Source: JAYWDA01 sp043747555 (lineage in GTDB: Bacteria; Bdellovibrionota; Bdellovibrionia; Bdellovibrionales; Bdellovibrionaceae). From it: a stretch of 64,000 nucleotides of DNA. Of the stretch, positions 49,860 to 58,264 are shown in pieces; position 1 is the first letter of the stretch; the number at the start of each line of letters is the position of its first letter. A program made the translations under genes and the position numbers. Location: assembly GCA_043747555.1 (NCBI GenBank), contig JAYTOY010000081.1, positions 21,349 through 85,348 of the forward strand, written 5' to 3'. The notes below the pieces were generated by a model. It searched no databases and was not told the DNA's origin. It saw nothing but the letters and a program-made list of their open reading frames with translations.

Positions 49860-50079
49860 TTAAGCAATGAACTTGATTAAGACATCTTTCAGAATTTCGA
49901 TATCTCCATCGATCAAAGCGTCCACCAAAATAGATTTCAAGGTTTCACGATCTAAAATATTTTCATCTAAAACTTTATGAGCATGTAAATCCACCGGCTT
50001 TGATTTTCTCAAGGAGCTTTTTTGCCTTTTCCAAGCTAAGCACGAAGTCTGCAAGGTAAAGAGCGACATCCAAATTCAA
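49860..50079 (-). pseudogene. Frameshifted small gene of unknown family
   Basis: Two overlapping minus frames join into one plausible small protein. The first part (from a TTG at 50079) reads NLDVALYLADFVLSLEKAKK then LLEKIKAGG and stops. The second part continues after a one-base shift near 49995-50000 as VDLHAHKVLDENILDRETLK then SILVDALIDGDIEILKDVLI. Together they would make about 75 residues with amphipathic helices, somewhat like small antitoxin-type proteins. No family is certain. A single-base indel in a recently active gene is the simplest reading; a sequencing error is the other option. Confidence 0.5.
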
Positions 50080-50107
50080 CTGCTCAAATCGATGAGGCGA
50101 GGATTTT

Positions 50108-50473
50108 ATGAAAGTAATAATGACGGTCTTGGGTCTACTGACAATAACTTCAACGGCGATGGCAGACCTTCGCCTGGCTGACGCTTGTTCTTTTTCGGCA
50201 AAGTCAGTGGTGACGGGGATTTTGATCGGCGCACCTGTTCTCCTTCAAAGCGAAACCAACAATCAACTCACTGAATCCGTCGGTGCCGCGTCCACAGACG
50301 ATAAAGCTTACGCGCGCGTAAGAACTTTAAAAGAAACTAATAAAGCAGTGATGACTATATATATAGGAGAAGCAAAAGTTCGCGCTGAAGTGATGGCATT
50401 CCCGGGTCAGGCAGAAATAAAATTTGCTTCAGACAGCACTGAGTACTTATTAAGATGTGATGTTAAGGACTAA
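50108..50473 (+). CDS. Small exported protein of unknown function
   Basis: A 121-residue protein with a signal peptide (MKVIMTVLGLLTITSTAMA, cleavage near ADL). The mature part has two Cys (DACSFSA, LLRCDVKD) placed near the ends, fitting a disulfide, and a beta-rich middle. The ATG follows GAGG. No domain is recognised. It is 150 bases upstream of the first flagellin gene and has no obvious link to it. Confidence 0.65.
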   Translation: MKVIMTVLGLLTITSTAMADLRLADACSFSAKSVVTGILIGAPVLLQSETNNQLTESVGAASTDDKAYARVRTLKETNKAVMTIYIGEAKVRAEVMAFPGQAEIKFASDSTEYLLRCDVKD

Positions 50474-50578
50474 GGTCTAATTCTGTAAAAAAGTTCGACA
50501 ATATACTCAAGATTTCTGAGCGTCCTCCGAATAGTTTCTTAAGCATATTAAACCACCCATGGAACTATTATGGTTCCC

Positions 50579-50599
50579 CAACATCAAGGATTGATGTTG
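50579..50599 (+). promoter_or_regulatory. mRNA leader hairpin upstream of flagellin 1
   Basis: CAACATCA (50579-50586) pairs perfectly with TGATGTTG (50592-50599) around a 5-base loop, ending 11 bases before the AGGAGGAGGA ribosome site. It may stabilise the flagellin mRNA. An ATG in the right arm (50594) is in frame with flagellin but adds only ten residues. Confidence 0.45.
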
Positions 50600-50623
50600 T
50601 GTTCATCTCAAGGAGGAGGAGTT

Positions 50624-51472
50624 ATGGGGTTACGAATTAACACCAATACTGCTTCGTTAAATGCACAGAAAACTCTGTGGAGTACGAAGATCGGGCTTGA
50701 TAAGAGTATGGAAAAACTCGCATCAGGTTTCAGGATTAACAGAGCGGGCGATGATGCCGCAGGTCTGGCGATCTCTGAAAACTTAAAAGCTCAAGTCAGA
50801 GGCCTTAAGCAGGCCGGACGAAACGCCCAGGACGGAATTTCACTCGTCCAAGTGGCCGAGGGTTCGATGAACGAAATCTCGTCGATTCTGATCAGGCTTC
50901 GGGAGCTCGCTGTTCAAGGCGCTTCTGATACGATCGGACCGGTTGAACGACAATTCCTTAACGTGGAATACGATCAGCTGACTTCAGAGATAGACCGTAT
51001 CGCCGAAGGGACTGAGTTCAATGGAACTCAACTTTTGGCTGGCGTCGGATCCGTCTTGGATTTCCAAGTAGGAACCCGAAACAACCCAGAAATCGACCGC
51101 ATCAGCTTCGATGCTTCTAAAGCCGACGCCAATTCAGCCGCACTCGGAGTCAACCTGACATCGGTGGCCGATAAAGCTTCAGCGCAAAACTCGCTGACGG
51201 CGATTGACCAAGCGATTGTCAGTGTCTCTGCGATGCGAGCCGACTTTGGTGCGATTCAGAATCGTCTACAATCAACTGTCAGTAACTTGCAAGTGAGTGT
51301 AGAGAATATGTCTGCTGCGAATTCTCGAATCCGCGATGTCGACATAGCTGAAGAGACCTCTGAAATGACTAAAAATAATATCTTGTTGCAAGCAGGGACT
51401 TCAGTCCTAGCACAAGCGAACCAACAAGCTAATATCGCACTTGGACTCTTGAATAAAACTTTTCAGGGCTAG
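50624..51472 (+). CDS. fliC: Flagellin 1
   Basis: A 282-residue flagellin with only the conserved D0/D1 core: N-terminus MGLRINTNTASLNAQKTLW and SGFRINRAGDDAAGLAISEN, C-terminus NRLQSTVSNLQVSVENMSAAN then SRIRDVDIAEETSEM and LAQANQQANIALGLL. The variable D2/D3 region is almost absent. It polymerises into the filament after type III export. AGGAGGAGGA just before the ATG suggests high expression. A second flagellin gene follows after 377 bases; a terminator lies between them. Confidence 0.95.
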   Translation: MGLRINTNTASLNAQKTLWSTKIGLDKSMEKLASGFRINRAGDDAAGLAISENLKAQVRGLKQAGRNAQDGISLVQVAEGSMNEISSILIRLRELAVQGASDTIGPVERQFLNVEYDQLTSEIDRIAEGTEFNGTQLLAGVGSVLDFQVGTRNNPEIDRISFDASKADANSAALGVNLTSVADKASAQNSLTAIDQAIVSVSAMRADFGAIQNRLQSTVSNLQVSVENMSAANSRIRDVDIAEETSEMTKNNILLQAGTSVLAQANQQANIALGLLNKTFQG

Positions 51473-51849
51473 TTAACACCTAGCCTTGCTTAAGTCTGGT
51501 TCATCGATCTTGTTTATTCTTCAAGGTCACCCTCAATAGTCTAAGCCTTTGCTCCATAACCTCAGCTCGGTAAAACGAGCCGGTTGTAAGCTGTACCTTG
51601 ATCTGTTTCCTGCGCCGAGGCTGCACATTGTGCGGCCTCATTTTCGCTAAGGAAATCCTCGACGTCCTGTCGACACACCCAACAAAATCAGTCCCAGACT
51701 GTTATAAATATTTACAAAAAAATAAAGAACTAGACTCAATCAACTTCGAAAATGAGCCGTATTGATACATACGTGCATGGATGCACTGTTAAACCAAATG
51801 GAAGGTTTACTATCACGGAGGATTTCGAATGCAACAAGGAGGATAGTAA
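51473..51849. other. 377-base region between the two flagellin genes
   Basis: It contains a terminator (51617-51643), a smaller GCTCG/CGAGC hairpin around 51570-51585, and the leader with mini-ORF for flagellin 2. No further gene is seen. A promoter for flagellin 2 should lie between 51645 and 51800; a flagellar sigma-28 motif was searched for by eye without a convincing hit. Confidence 0.55.
51617..51643 (+). terminator. Intrinsic terminator after flagellin 1
   Basis: GAGGCTGCACA (51617-51627) pairs with TGTGCGGCCTC (51629-51639) with one G-U pair, then ATTTTC follows. It lies 145 bases after the flagellin 1 stop and about 210 before flagellin 2, so the two genes are probably separate transcripts. 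Confidence 0.6.
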
Positions 51850-51850
51850 A
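51806..51850 (+). promoter_or_regulatory. Leader hairpin with 5-codon upstream ORF controlling flagellin 2
   Basis: TTTACTATC (51806-51814) and GATAGTAAA (51842-51850) are exact inverted copies; the right arm overlaps the main Shine-Dalgarno and the first base of the flagellin 2 start codon. Within the loop a mini-ORF, ATG at 51829 encoding MQQGG and stopping at 51844-51846, has its own GGAGG (51817-51821) seven bases upstream. A second stop (TAA) separates it from the flagellin ATG, in the same frame. Ribosomes on the mini-ORF would open the stem, giving coupled translation. Confidence 0.6.
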
Positions 51851-52683
51851 TGGGATTACGTATATCGACTAACGTAGCCGCATTGAATGCTCAGAAGAAT
51901 CTGTATATGACAGATATCAATATGAACAAATCAATGGCGCGCCTAGCGTCTGGTCAAAGGATCAACCAAGCATCAGATGATGCAGCTGGATTAGCGATCT
52001 CGGAAAATCTGAAAGCTCAGATCCGGGGTTTAAGACAGGCCAACCGAAATACAAACGACGGTATCTCGCTCGTGCAGATCGCAGAGGGAAGCTTAAATGA
52101 AGTTTCCAACATGCTGATCCGCCTTCGTGAGCTAGGAGTCCAAGGGGCTTCTGACACCATCGGCGACACAGAAAGAAAATTTCTGGATGTCGAGTATCAA
52201 CAGCTTAAGTCAGAGATTCAGCGTGTGACTGAGTCGACTCAATTCAACGGATACGATCTGTTGAACGGAACTGGCGCGGTGATTGATATTCAAGTGGGCG
52301 TGAATAACGACCCCTTTAAAGATCGAATTTCATTCAATGCCGGTGCCGCTAATTCAACATTAGAAGCTCTGGGAATGGTAGCTGAATCTGTTGACACCAA
52401 ACAAGGTGCTCAGACAAGTTTATCAGTGATCGATTCAGCATTGATTTCCGTGAACGCGATTCGTGCGAACTTTGGAGCTATGCAAAATCGTCTGCAATCA
52501 ACATCAAATAACTTGTTGGTTTATGACGAAAATATGCAAGCTGCTAACTCTCGAATTCGTGACACTGACATCGCGGCTGAGACAACCGAAATGATGAGAA
52601 ATAATATTCTCAAACAAGCCGGTGTTTCGATCTTGGGTCAGGCCAATCAATCCGCACAGCTGGCATTGAAATTATTAGGCTAG
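51850..52683 (+). CDS. fliC: Flagellin 2
   Basis: A 277-residue flagellin similar to flagellin 1 over both conserved ends: MGLRISTNVAALNAQKNLY, SGQRINQASDDAAGLAISEN and the C-terminal MQNRLQSTSNNLLVYDEN, ANSRIRDTDIAAETTEM. The centre differs more. The ATG lies in a hairpin with a leader mini-ORF (51806-51850). The stop region contains a 12-base tandem duplication. Bdellovibrio-type bacteria carry several flagellins with different roles in the filament; which role this one plays cannot be read from sequence. Confidence 0.95.
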   Translation: MGLRISTNVAALNAQKNLYMTDINMNKSMARLASGQRINQASDDAAGLAISENLKAQIRGLRQANRNTNDGISLVQIAEGSLNEVSNMLIRLRELGVQGASDTIGDTERKFLDVEYQQLKSEIQRVTESTQFNGYDLLNGTGAVIDIQVGVNNDPFKDRISFNAGAANSTLEALGMVAESVDTKQGAQTSLSVIDSALISVNAIRANFGAMQNRLQSTSNNLLVYDENMQAANSRIRDTDIAAETTEMMRNNILKQAGVSILGQANQSAQLALKLLG

Positions 52684-52690
52684 ATTATTA

Positions 52691-52706
52691 GGCTAAGCAA
52701 TTAGCC
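52691..52706 (+). terminator. Short hairpin after flagellin 2
   Basis: GGCTAA (52691-52696) pairs with TTAGCC (52701-52706) around GCAA, eight bases after the stop. The stem is short and no strong T-run follows, so this is a weak terminator at best. Confidence 0.35.
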
Positions 52707-52819
52707 ATTATTAGCGATAAAGAAGTCCATCCAACAAAGTCTTGGTATCCAGGAGTTAATCCCACTCTGGCTGATACGTCTTGCTTGAAAAAAGTAAAGG
52801 CGGGCTTTGTTGTCTTCGA

Positions 52820-53308
52820 TCAGGACTCAGGGGAAAAATTAAGATTACTTTCAATCAGCACGTTCAAAGTTTCGGACGCGGAGTGAATCATTTCGCCCAA
52901 TTCCACCAGTTGTTCTCGATCAATATCGACACTGGCCACTGAGCAATCCAAAGCTTCCACTTTTAAAAAAGATTCTTTAATGCTTTCTAGAATTTTTAGT
53001 TCGCGTTGTTTTAAAACCGAGCAAATCACCGACATTAAATCTGGATTTGATTCGAATAAAATTTTTCGCCGTTGGCCTTTTCCTGCCACTCGAATCACGT
53101 CATATTTTAATAAATCTTTGATCGCCAGACTGACCAGGGCTTTTGAAACACTCAGTCTTTGCACAAGGGTTGTTGCATCGACAGGTTCTTTGGCTAAAAA
53201 GATATAGCTCCAGATCTGACCGTGGACTTTTTTAAATCCCCAGTACTGAATAAACTGACCTATCTGTAAAGCGAGCTCGCGAAGCTCTTGAGGTGCTCTA
53301 TTTGCCAT
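52820..53308 (-). CDS. GbsR/MarR-type transcriptional regulator
   Basis: A 162-residue winged-helix regulator. The HTH region is HGQIWSYIFLAKEPVDATTL then RLSVSKALVSLAIKDLLKYD and VIRVAGKGQRRKILFES, fitting the GbsR family (often repressors of osmoprotectant or transport genes). A C-terminal helix pair (about 95-150) probably dimerises. The ATG at 53308 is preferred over an upstream frame start at 53347. It follows flagellin 2 on the opposite strand. Its target is unknown. Confidence 0.8.
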   Translation of the reverse strand: MANRAPQELRELALQIGQFIQYWGFKKVHGQIWSYIFLAKEPVDATTLVQRLSVSKALVSLAIKDLLKYDVIRVAGKGQRRKILFESNPDLMSVICSVLKQRELKILESIKESFLKVEALDCSVASVDIDREQLVELGEMIHSASETLNVLIESNLNFSPES

Positions 53309-53409
53309 GTGTTTTCCATCATTGTAGCCAGGCCGCCACTTAATCAAGAAAAAACGAATCGCTGAAGTCGCCCTTTGGGGTCGTATTAGCGGTTTTGCTC
53401 AATAACAGG

Positions 53410-54189
53410 CTATTTTTCGCTTCCTGCGAAGGCTTCGATCATTTGATCCCACAACAGGGGATTTAAAACTTCCGAGCCAATCATTAATATCGGCTCATGA
53501 TCCTTGGCTTTACCTTTGCGTGCCTCTGTCGGAAGGAAGCCACTACCACCAAAAGTTTTTAGCCATTCTTTGCGGATCGCTAGCGAATTAGAGATCAGAA
53601 TATGTTCGAAATCCTGAGGCTCCTTTCCTTTGATGCGGCCAAACTCAAACGTGCTAAAAAGGGCGAATTTTTTATTAGTTTGGATTTTTTCCAGCTGCTG
53701 AAATCCGATTTCTTCAAGATGGCGAAATTTTTGCCGGCCAGGAACTTTGGAAGAGAAAATAATATCTAAATTCCCCGACAGAAAATTGGCTTCTAATTCG
53801 TTCAAATCATAAATATCCAGGGATATCTTTCTTACACCGACTTCTTCAAAGCATATTTTGCATGTCTTTAATGCTAAATTTGATAGACCCTCTAGGGTGC
53901 CAAGATGAAGCTCTGCCACTTTTTGATTATTCGTGATGGTGGCTAATTCAGTTTCTAGGCGTCTGGCCGAATTTTCAAATATTTCTGCTAATTGAAAAGC
54001 GGCCGGAGTCCAGCCTGATTTTCTTTTTGCAGATCTATCCAGCAGAACAAATTTCATATCTTCTTCAATGCGCGCAATAATTCGCGACAGCTGGGGCTGG
54101 CTTAAGCCCACGTGCAAAGCGGCCGCTGACAAATTTTTAAAGTGAATCGCTTTGGCAAGAACACTCATCTCGTAATAAAGCTGCTGCAT
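53410..54189 (-). CDS. LysR-type transcriptional regulator
   Basis: A 259-residue regulator. The N-terminal HTH is typical: FKNLSAAALHVGLSQPQLSR then IIARIEEDMKFVLLDR. The effector domain (about 90-255) is short and divergent from classic LysR co-inducer domains; LDIIFSSKVP corresponds to the usual D-h-h-h motif. It is six bases downstream of the UbiB-like gene on the same strand, so it may be in that operon. The inducer and targets are unknown. Confidence 0.75.
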   Translation of the reverse strand: MQQLYYEMSVLAKAIHFKNLSAAALHVGLSQPQLSRIIARIEEDMKFVLLDRSAKRKSGWTPAAFQLAEIFENSARRLETELATITNNQKVAELHLGTLEGLSNLALKTCKICFEEVGVRKISLDIYDLNELEANFLSGNLDIIFSSKVPGRQKFRHLEEIGFQQLEKIQTNKKFALFSTFEFGRIKGKEPQDFEHILISNSLAIRKEWLKTFGGSGFLPTEARKGKAKDHEPILMIGSEVLNPLLWDQMIEAFAGSEK

Positions 54190-54195
54190 AATTTC

Positions 54196-55863
54196 CTATG
54201 GTTTTTTGATATAGTTAAAAACGCCGATTACGCCCAGTGCGGCGGCCATGGAATACAAAATTGAACTGGCCGTTGGAAGTCCCCACAAACCTTGCTCGGC
54301 ATGGCTGGCTAAAATCATCGAAGCACTAATTATCAGCGACGCAATGATAACTCCCAAAAATAAAAGATTGAAGGAAACTTCAATCGATTTTTTAAGATCT
54401 TCAAAATCCTTAATATCAACTTTAAAGGCATGATTGGGACTGCTTAATTTTCGAATAAAAAAGTTCAGCTGCCTTGGTAAGTTATTAATAAAGTTTTTTG
54501 ATTCGCGCGCCACCTGGCTCATATCATTCATCATGCGATTCGGATCAAACTGGGTTTTTATCAGCTCAGCCGCAAATTCCAAAGAATGCTGAAGGAAATC
54601 AAAATCCTTATCAATTCGCCGGCCCATGCCTTCAATGGCGACAATAGATTTAAAAAATAACATCAACTCAGTCGGCACCATGAGGTGGTGACGGGCTGCA
54701 ATCGAAGACGAATTCATCAATAGCTTTCCCAGATTGACGTTTTTTAAAGTCAGGCCGTAATAGGGGGCAATGACTTGCCGAAGCTCTTTGGCAAAAAGGT
54801 CGATATTGACCTGATCTGAAAAAGGCGCAAGGTCGACGTATTCGTAAGCCAAACGCTCGTAATCTTCTTTTCCTAATGCTACAAGCATGCTGGCAATTGA
54901 TGATTGGGTTTTTTGATTCAGTCTTCCGACCACCCCAAAATCAATCAAGCCAACGTTGTTATCAGGGATGACAAAAAAGTTTCCAGCATGCAGATCGCCG
55001 TGGAAGAGGCCATCTTGGAAAACCATTTTTAAATAGGCGCGCAGGCCCAGACGAATAATTTCTTGCGGCTCGATACCAGGCTGCTTTAAAGATTTATCCT
55101 GACTTAAGGGAATTCCAGGTAATGCTTCCATCACTAAAATGCGCTCGGTCGTTAAATCAAAATAAACTTTTGGAATTCGTATTTTTGGATCGTCTTTAAA
55201 ATTGGCTTGAAAGCGCCGAATGTTGTTGGCTTCAACGACAAAATTAGTTTCAAGTTCTAAGGTTTTAAAATACTCATCGACAATCGCAACGGGATTGTAA
55301 AGCCGGGTTTCGGGGACATACTTATGCAGAAGTTCGGCCAGCATAAAAAGAACATTCAAATCGTCATTAATTTTTTGAATTAAACCGGGCCGCTGAACTT
55401 TAATAACGACGTCTTCGCCGGACAGCAAAGTGGCCCTATGAACTTGCGCGATGCTGGCGGATCCAATCGGAGTTTTATCGATGGTTTTAAATTGGCGAAA
55501 TAATTCTTCGCCTAAATCTTCTTTGATGACGGCTTCAATAGTTTCATAAGACAAAGGCTGCACGCGATCATGCAGTTTCTCAAATTCGCGAACATAATCC
55601 TCAGGAACTAAATCGGGGCGAGTGGCCAGCAGTTGGCCTAACTTAACAAAAGTGGGGCCCAATTCTTCAAAAGACATCCGCACGCGCTCGGCGGCGGATA
55701 ATTTTTCGATGTCTCCAGAAAAAATTCTTTCAACAACAAAGCGGCCGAGCTTAACCCTTTCGGCGACGTTGTGGAACCCGTGCTTTGCGAACACCGCCAC
55801 GATCGTCCGGAGTCTCGCCGCGTTTTTCAGAGTCTTGCCGATCGGGTTTAGTCCTAGAGCCAC
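54196..55863 (-). CDS. ABC1/UbiB-family atypical kinase
   Basis: A 555-residue membrane protein of the UbiB/ADCK family, linked to ubiquinone or other lipid pathways. Family motifs: ERVRMSFEELGPTFVKLGQLL (KxGQ), PIGSASIAQVHRATL (Ala-rich loop), VIKVQRPG (Lys), LELETNFVVEANN and FHGDLHAGNFFVI with LIDFGVVGRL. Two membrane helices close the protein (about 495-555). The start is GTG at 55863 with GGGAG upstream, inside the end of the RNase R gene: a 113-base overlap. The role in quinone metabolism is by family only. Confidence 0.88.
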   Translation of the reverse strand: MALGLNPIGKTLKNAARLRTIVAVFAKHGFHNVAERVKLGRFVVERIFSGDIEKLSAAERVRMSFEELGPTFVKLGQLLATRPDLVPEDYVREFEKLHDRVQPLSYETIEAVIKEDLGEELFRQFKTIDKTPIGSASIAQVHRATLLSGEDVVIKVQRPGLIQKINDDLNVLFMLAELLHKYVPETRLYNPVAIVDEYFKTLELETNFVVEANNIRRFQANFKDDPKIRIPKVYFDLTTERILVMEALPGIPLSQDKSLKQPGIEPQEIIRLGLRAYLKMVFQDGLFHGDLHAGNFFVIPDNNVGLIDFGVVGRLNQKTQSSIASMLVALGKEDYERLAYEYVDLAPFSDQVNIDLFAKELRQVIAPYYGLTLKNVNLGKLLMNSSSIAARHHLMVPTELMLFFKSIVAIEGMGRRIDKDFDFLQHSLEFAAELIKTQFDPNRMMNDMSQVARESKNFINNLPRQLNFFIRKLSSPNHAFKVDIKDFEDLKKSIEVSFNLLFLGVIIASLIISASMILASHAEQGLWGLPTASSILYSMAAALGVIGVFNYIKKP

Positions 55864-58264
55864 TGTTTGTCTCCCTTGAGCGATAGGATGCTTTGATTCC
55901 TTTTAATATAGACCGAGGTTCTGAGTCTACATTCTTTGACATCAATCGTTCAAAAACGCTTTGTTTCTTCACTGGCTGACCGTCGGCTTTCACTTGAGGC
56001 CGCTCCGTTCGTTCTGGCTGCAGCGGACGGGGGTTATGCCGAGCTTTCTCCGAGCCAGGACCTTTTCGTCCCGCCTGCTTTTCGGCTTGTTTTGCCCTTG
56101 AGCTGGCGGCTTTTTTCTTTTTCACCCATGGCGGCTCTTCGCCACGTTTTTTATTGGGATTAGGAACAGAGGCTTTCGTTGAAGGGCCATCGCGACGGTC
56201 TTCGCGCTTACTTTTGTCGTTTCGGCCTGACCTGCTTCGATCTGATTTTTTGCCGCCAGATTGTTTATCACCGAATTGCTTTTTGCGGAAGGGGCCGCGC
56301 TCAGAGCTTTGCTCTTTATTGGCCATTTTATTTGCCGCTGCTTTTTCCCCGGCTTCGCCAGCCAGAAGGAAATTAATTTGCCCTAATTGCACATCGGCTG
56401 ATGCCACTGTGACTTGCACGATATCGCCCATGCTGTAAGTAAACCCAGAACGCTTCGCGACCAGTTTCAAATTTTCTTCATCAAATTCCATCTGCTGACC
56501 AAGATCTTCTAAGCGAATCAAGCCATCAATGTCATATTCGCGAAGTAAAACAAAAATTCCAAATTTGGCAATCGAGCTGATCATTCCGTCAAAAGTTTCG
56601 CCGACCATTTTTTCCATAAAGCGGGCTTTTTTAATCGCTTGGATCTGGCGCTCTGCTTTCGTCGAACGTTGCTCACAAGCTGAAAGAAAAGTCCCCGCTG
56701 TCGCAAGGTCTCCTTCGCTCATCAGGGCATATCCAGATTTTCCAATTTGGCTTTTCAGCAAGCGGTGGACAATCAAATCAGGATAGCGTCGAATTGGTGA
56801 AGTAAAGTGAGTGTAGAATTCAAAACCCAAACCAAAGTGGCCTAGATTGTTGGACGAGTACTTTGCTTGGCTCATGGATCTTAACGTTAAGATATTTAAA
56901 ACCTGAGCTTCTGGTCTTCCATCAAACTCACGTAAAGCCTGGGTCAGACGTTTTTGCAGTTTGCCGCCCTCAAGGTTAACGCTGCCACCAAAGTTTTTTA
57001 GAAATCTTTCCAAGGTTTGGATGGCTAGCTCTGGCGGGGATTCATGAATTCGAAAAATCGCAGGAATTTCTTTCGACGATAAAAACTTTGCGACAGCGAC
57101 ATTTGCAGCCAACATCATTTCTTCAATTAACCTGTGGGCAAATAAGCGTTCACTGCGGATAATATCAATCGGCATCCCGGCCGTATCAATCACCAGTTCA
57201 GTTTCGGGAAGTTCAAGGTCTAAAGCGCCTTCTTTAAATCTTTTAGCCATTAAAATTTTTGCTAAATCTTGCGCTTTAAAAATATAGTCTTTTACATGTC
57301 GAAGCTCTGGGACATCAGCGCCATCCATCACTTCTTGGGCTTGGCCGTAAGTGACCCGCGCTTTGCTTTCCATGACAGCTTCATAAAAAGTCGATCCGGT
57401 CATTTCACCCTGATAATCAAATTGCATATCAGCCACCACGCACAGGCGCGGAACTTTGGGATTTAAAGAACAAAGACCATTACTTAAAACTTCGGGCAGC
57501 ATGGGGACGACAAAATTAGGAAAATAAACGCTGGTGCCGCGAATGTAGGCTTCGTCATCGATGGCAGTTCCGGGACGAACATAATGACTAACGTCAGCGA
57601 TAGCGACCAACAATCGAAAGCCGTTTCCGTTACTTTCCACTAAAATAGCATCATCAAAATCTTTGGCGGTGGCGCCATCGATGGTGATCAGGTTTAAATC
57701 GCGAATGTCTTTTCGACCGGCAAAATCTTTTTCTTCAGGATTGTGTTTTAAAGGAGCCGCTTCATTCAAAACAGCGGCAGGCCATTCGTTTGGAATTTGG
57801 TTGGCAAAGATCACTCGGCGAATATCGCTTAAAGGATCTGTGATTCCACCAAGGACTTCTTTAATAACGCCGCGAAAGCCGGCTTTATCTTCTGGATAAC
57901 TAGTGATTTCTACGCAGACCATCTGGCCGGGTTCGGCTTTCAAGCTGTCTTCAGGTTTAATTTTTAAATCATGACCCCAAGCTTTGGCATCGTCGCGAAT
58001 CATTCCGTAAGAACCATCCACAGAATAAAGTCCGACCACTTGTTTTGTGCCTCGAGAATTAATACGAACAATTTCGCCACGGAAGCGATCTCCACCGCCT
58101 TCAGGAAAAACTTCGATGGTGACTTTATCGCCAGTCATCACGCCGGTCATTGAATGGCGGGGTATATAGACATCGGGATGTTCTTTGTCTTCGGGGATAA
58201 AAAACCCAAACCCGTCGGGATGTCTTTTAATTAGGCCTTCAAGTATCTTTTTCTTCAAATGCAC
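55751..58264 (-). CDS. rnr: Ribonuclease R
   Basis: An 837-residue processive 3'-5' exoribonuclease (RNB family). The cold-shock-like region (about 10-160) precedes the RNB domain, with DGATAKDFDDAILVES and IADVSHYVRPGTAIDDEA as catalytic Asp motifs. The S1 domain (about 590-665) contains GMISSIAKFGIFVLLREYDI. A long basic, Lys/Arg/Pro/Gln-rich tail (about 660-837) is larger than usual. The N-terminal HTH of E. coli RNase R is absent. The start is GTG at 58264 or the better spaced TTG at 58258. The 3' end overlaps the UbiB-like gene. Confidence 0.92.
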   Translation of the reverse strand: MHLKKKILEGLIKRHPDGFGFFIPEDKEHPDVYIPRHSMTGVMTGDKVTIEVFPEGGGDRFRGEIVRINSRGTKQVVGLYSVDGSYGMIRDDAKAWGHDLKIKPEDSLKAEPGQMVCVEITSYPEDKAGFRGVIKEVLGGITDPLSDIRRVIFANQIPNEWPAAVLNEAAPLKHNPEEKDFAGRKDIRDLNLITIDGATAKDFDDAILVESNGNGFRLLVAIADVSHYVRPGTAIDDEAYIRGTSVYFPNFVVPMLPEVLSNGLCSLNPKVPRLCVVADMQFDYQGEMTGSTFYEAVMESKARVTYGQAQEVMDGADVPELRHVKDYIFKAQDLAKILMAKRFKEGALDLELPETELVIDTAGMPIDIIRSERLFAHRLIEEMMLAANVAVAKFLSSKEIPAIFRIHESPPELAIQTLERFLKNFGGSVNLEGGKLQKRLTQALREFDGRPEAQVLNILTLRSMSQAKYSSNNLGHFGLGFEFYTHFTSPIRRYPDLIVHRLLKSQIGKSGYALMSEGDLATAGTFLSACEQRSTKAERQIQAIKKARFMEKMVGETFDGMISSIAKFGIFVLLREYDIDGLIRLEDLGQQMEFDEENLKLVAKRSGFTYSMGDIVQVTVASADVQLGQINFLLAGEAGEKAAANKMANKEQSSERGPFRKKQFGDKQSGGKKSDRSRSGRNDKSKREDRRDGPSTKASVPNPNKKRGEEPPWVKKKKAASSRAKQAEKQAGRKGPGSEKARHNPRPLQPERTERPQVKADGQPVKKQSVFERLMSKNVDSEPRSILKGIKASYRSRETNSGSRTKPDRQDSEKRGETPDDRGGVRKARVPQRRRKG

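Noticed and set aside
51650..51800. Flagellar sigma-28 promoter for flagellin 2
   Set aside because: TAAAG occurs near 51720 and GCCG near 51753, but the spacing is much longer than the usual 11 bases.
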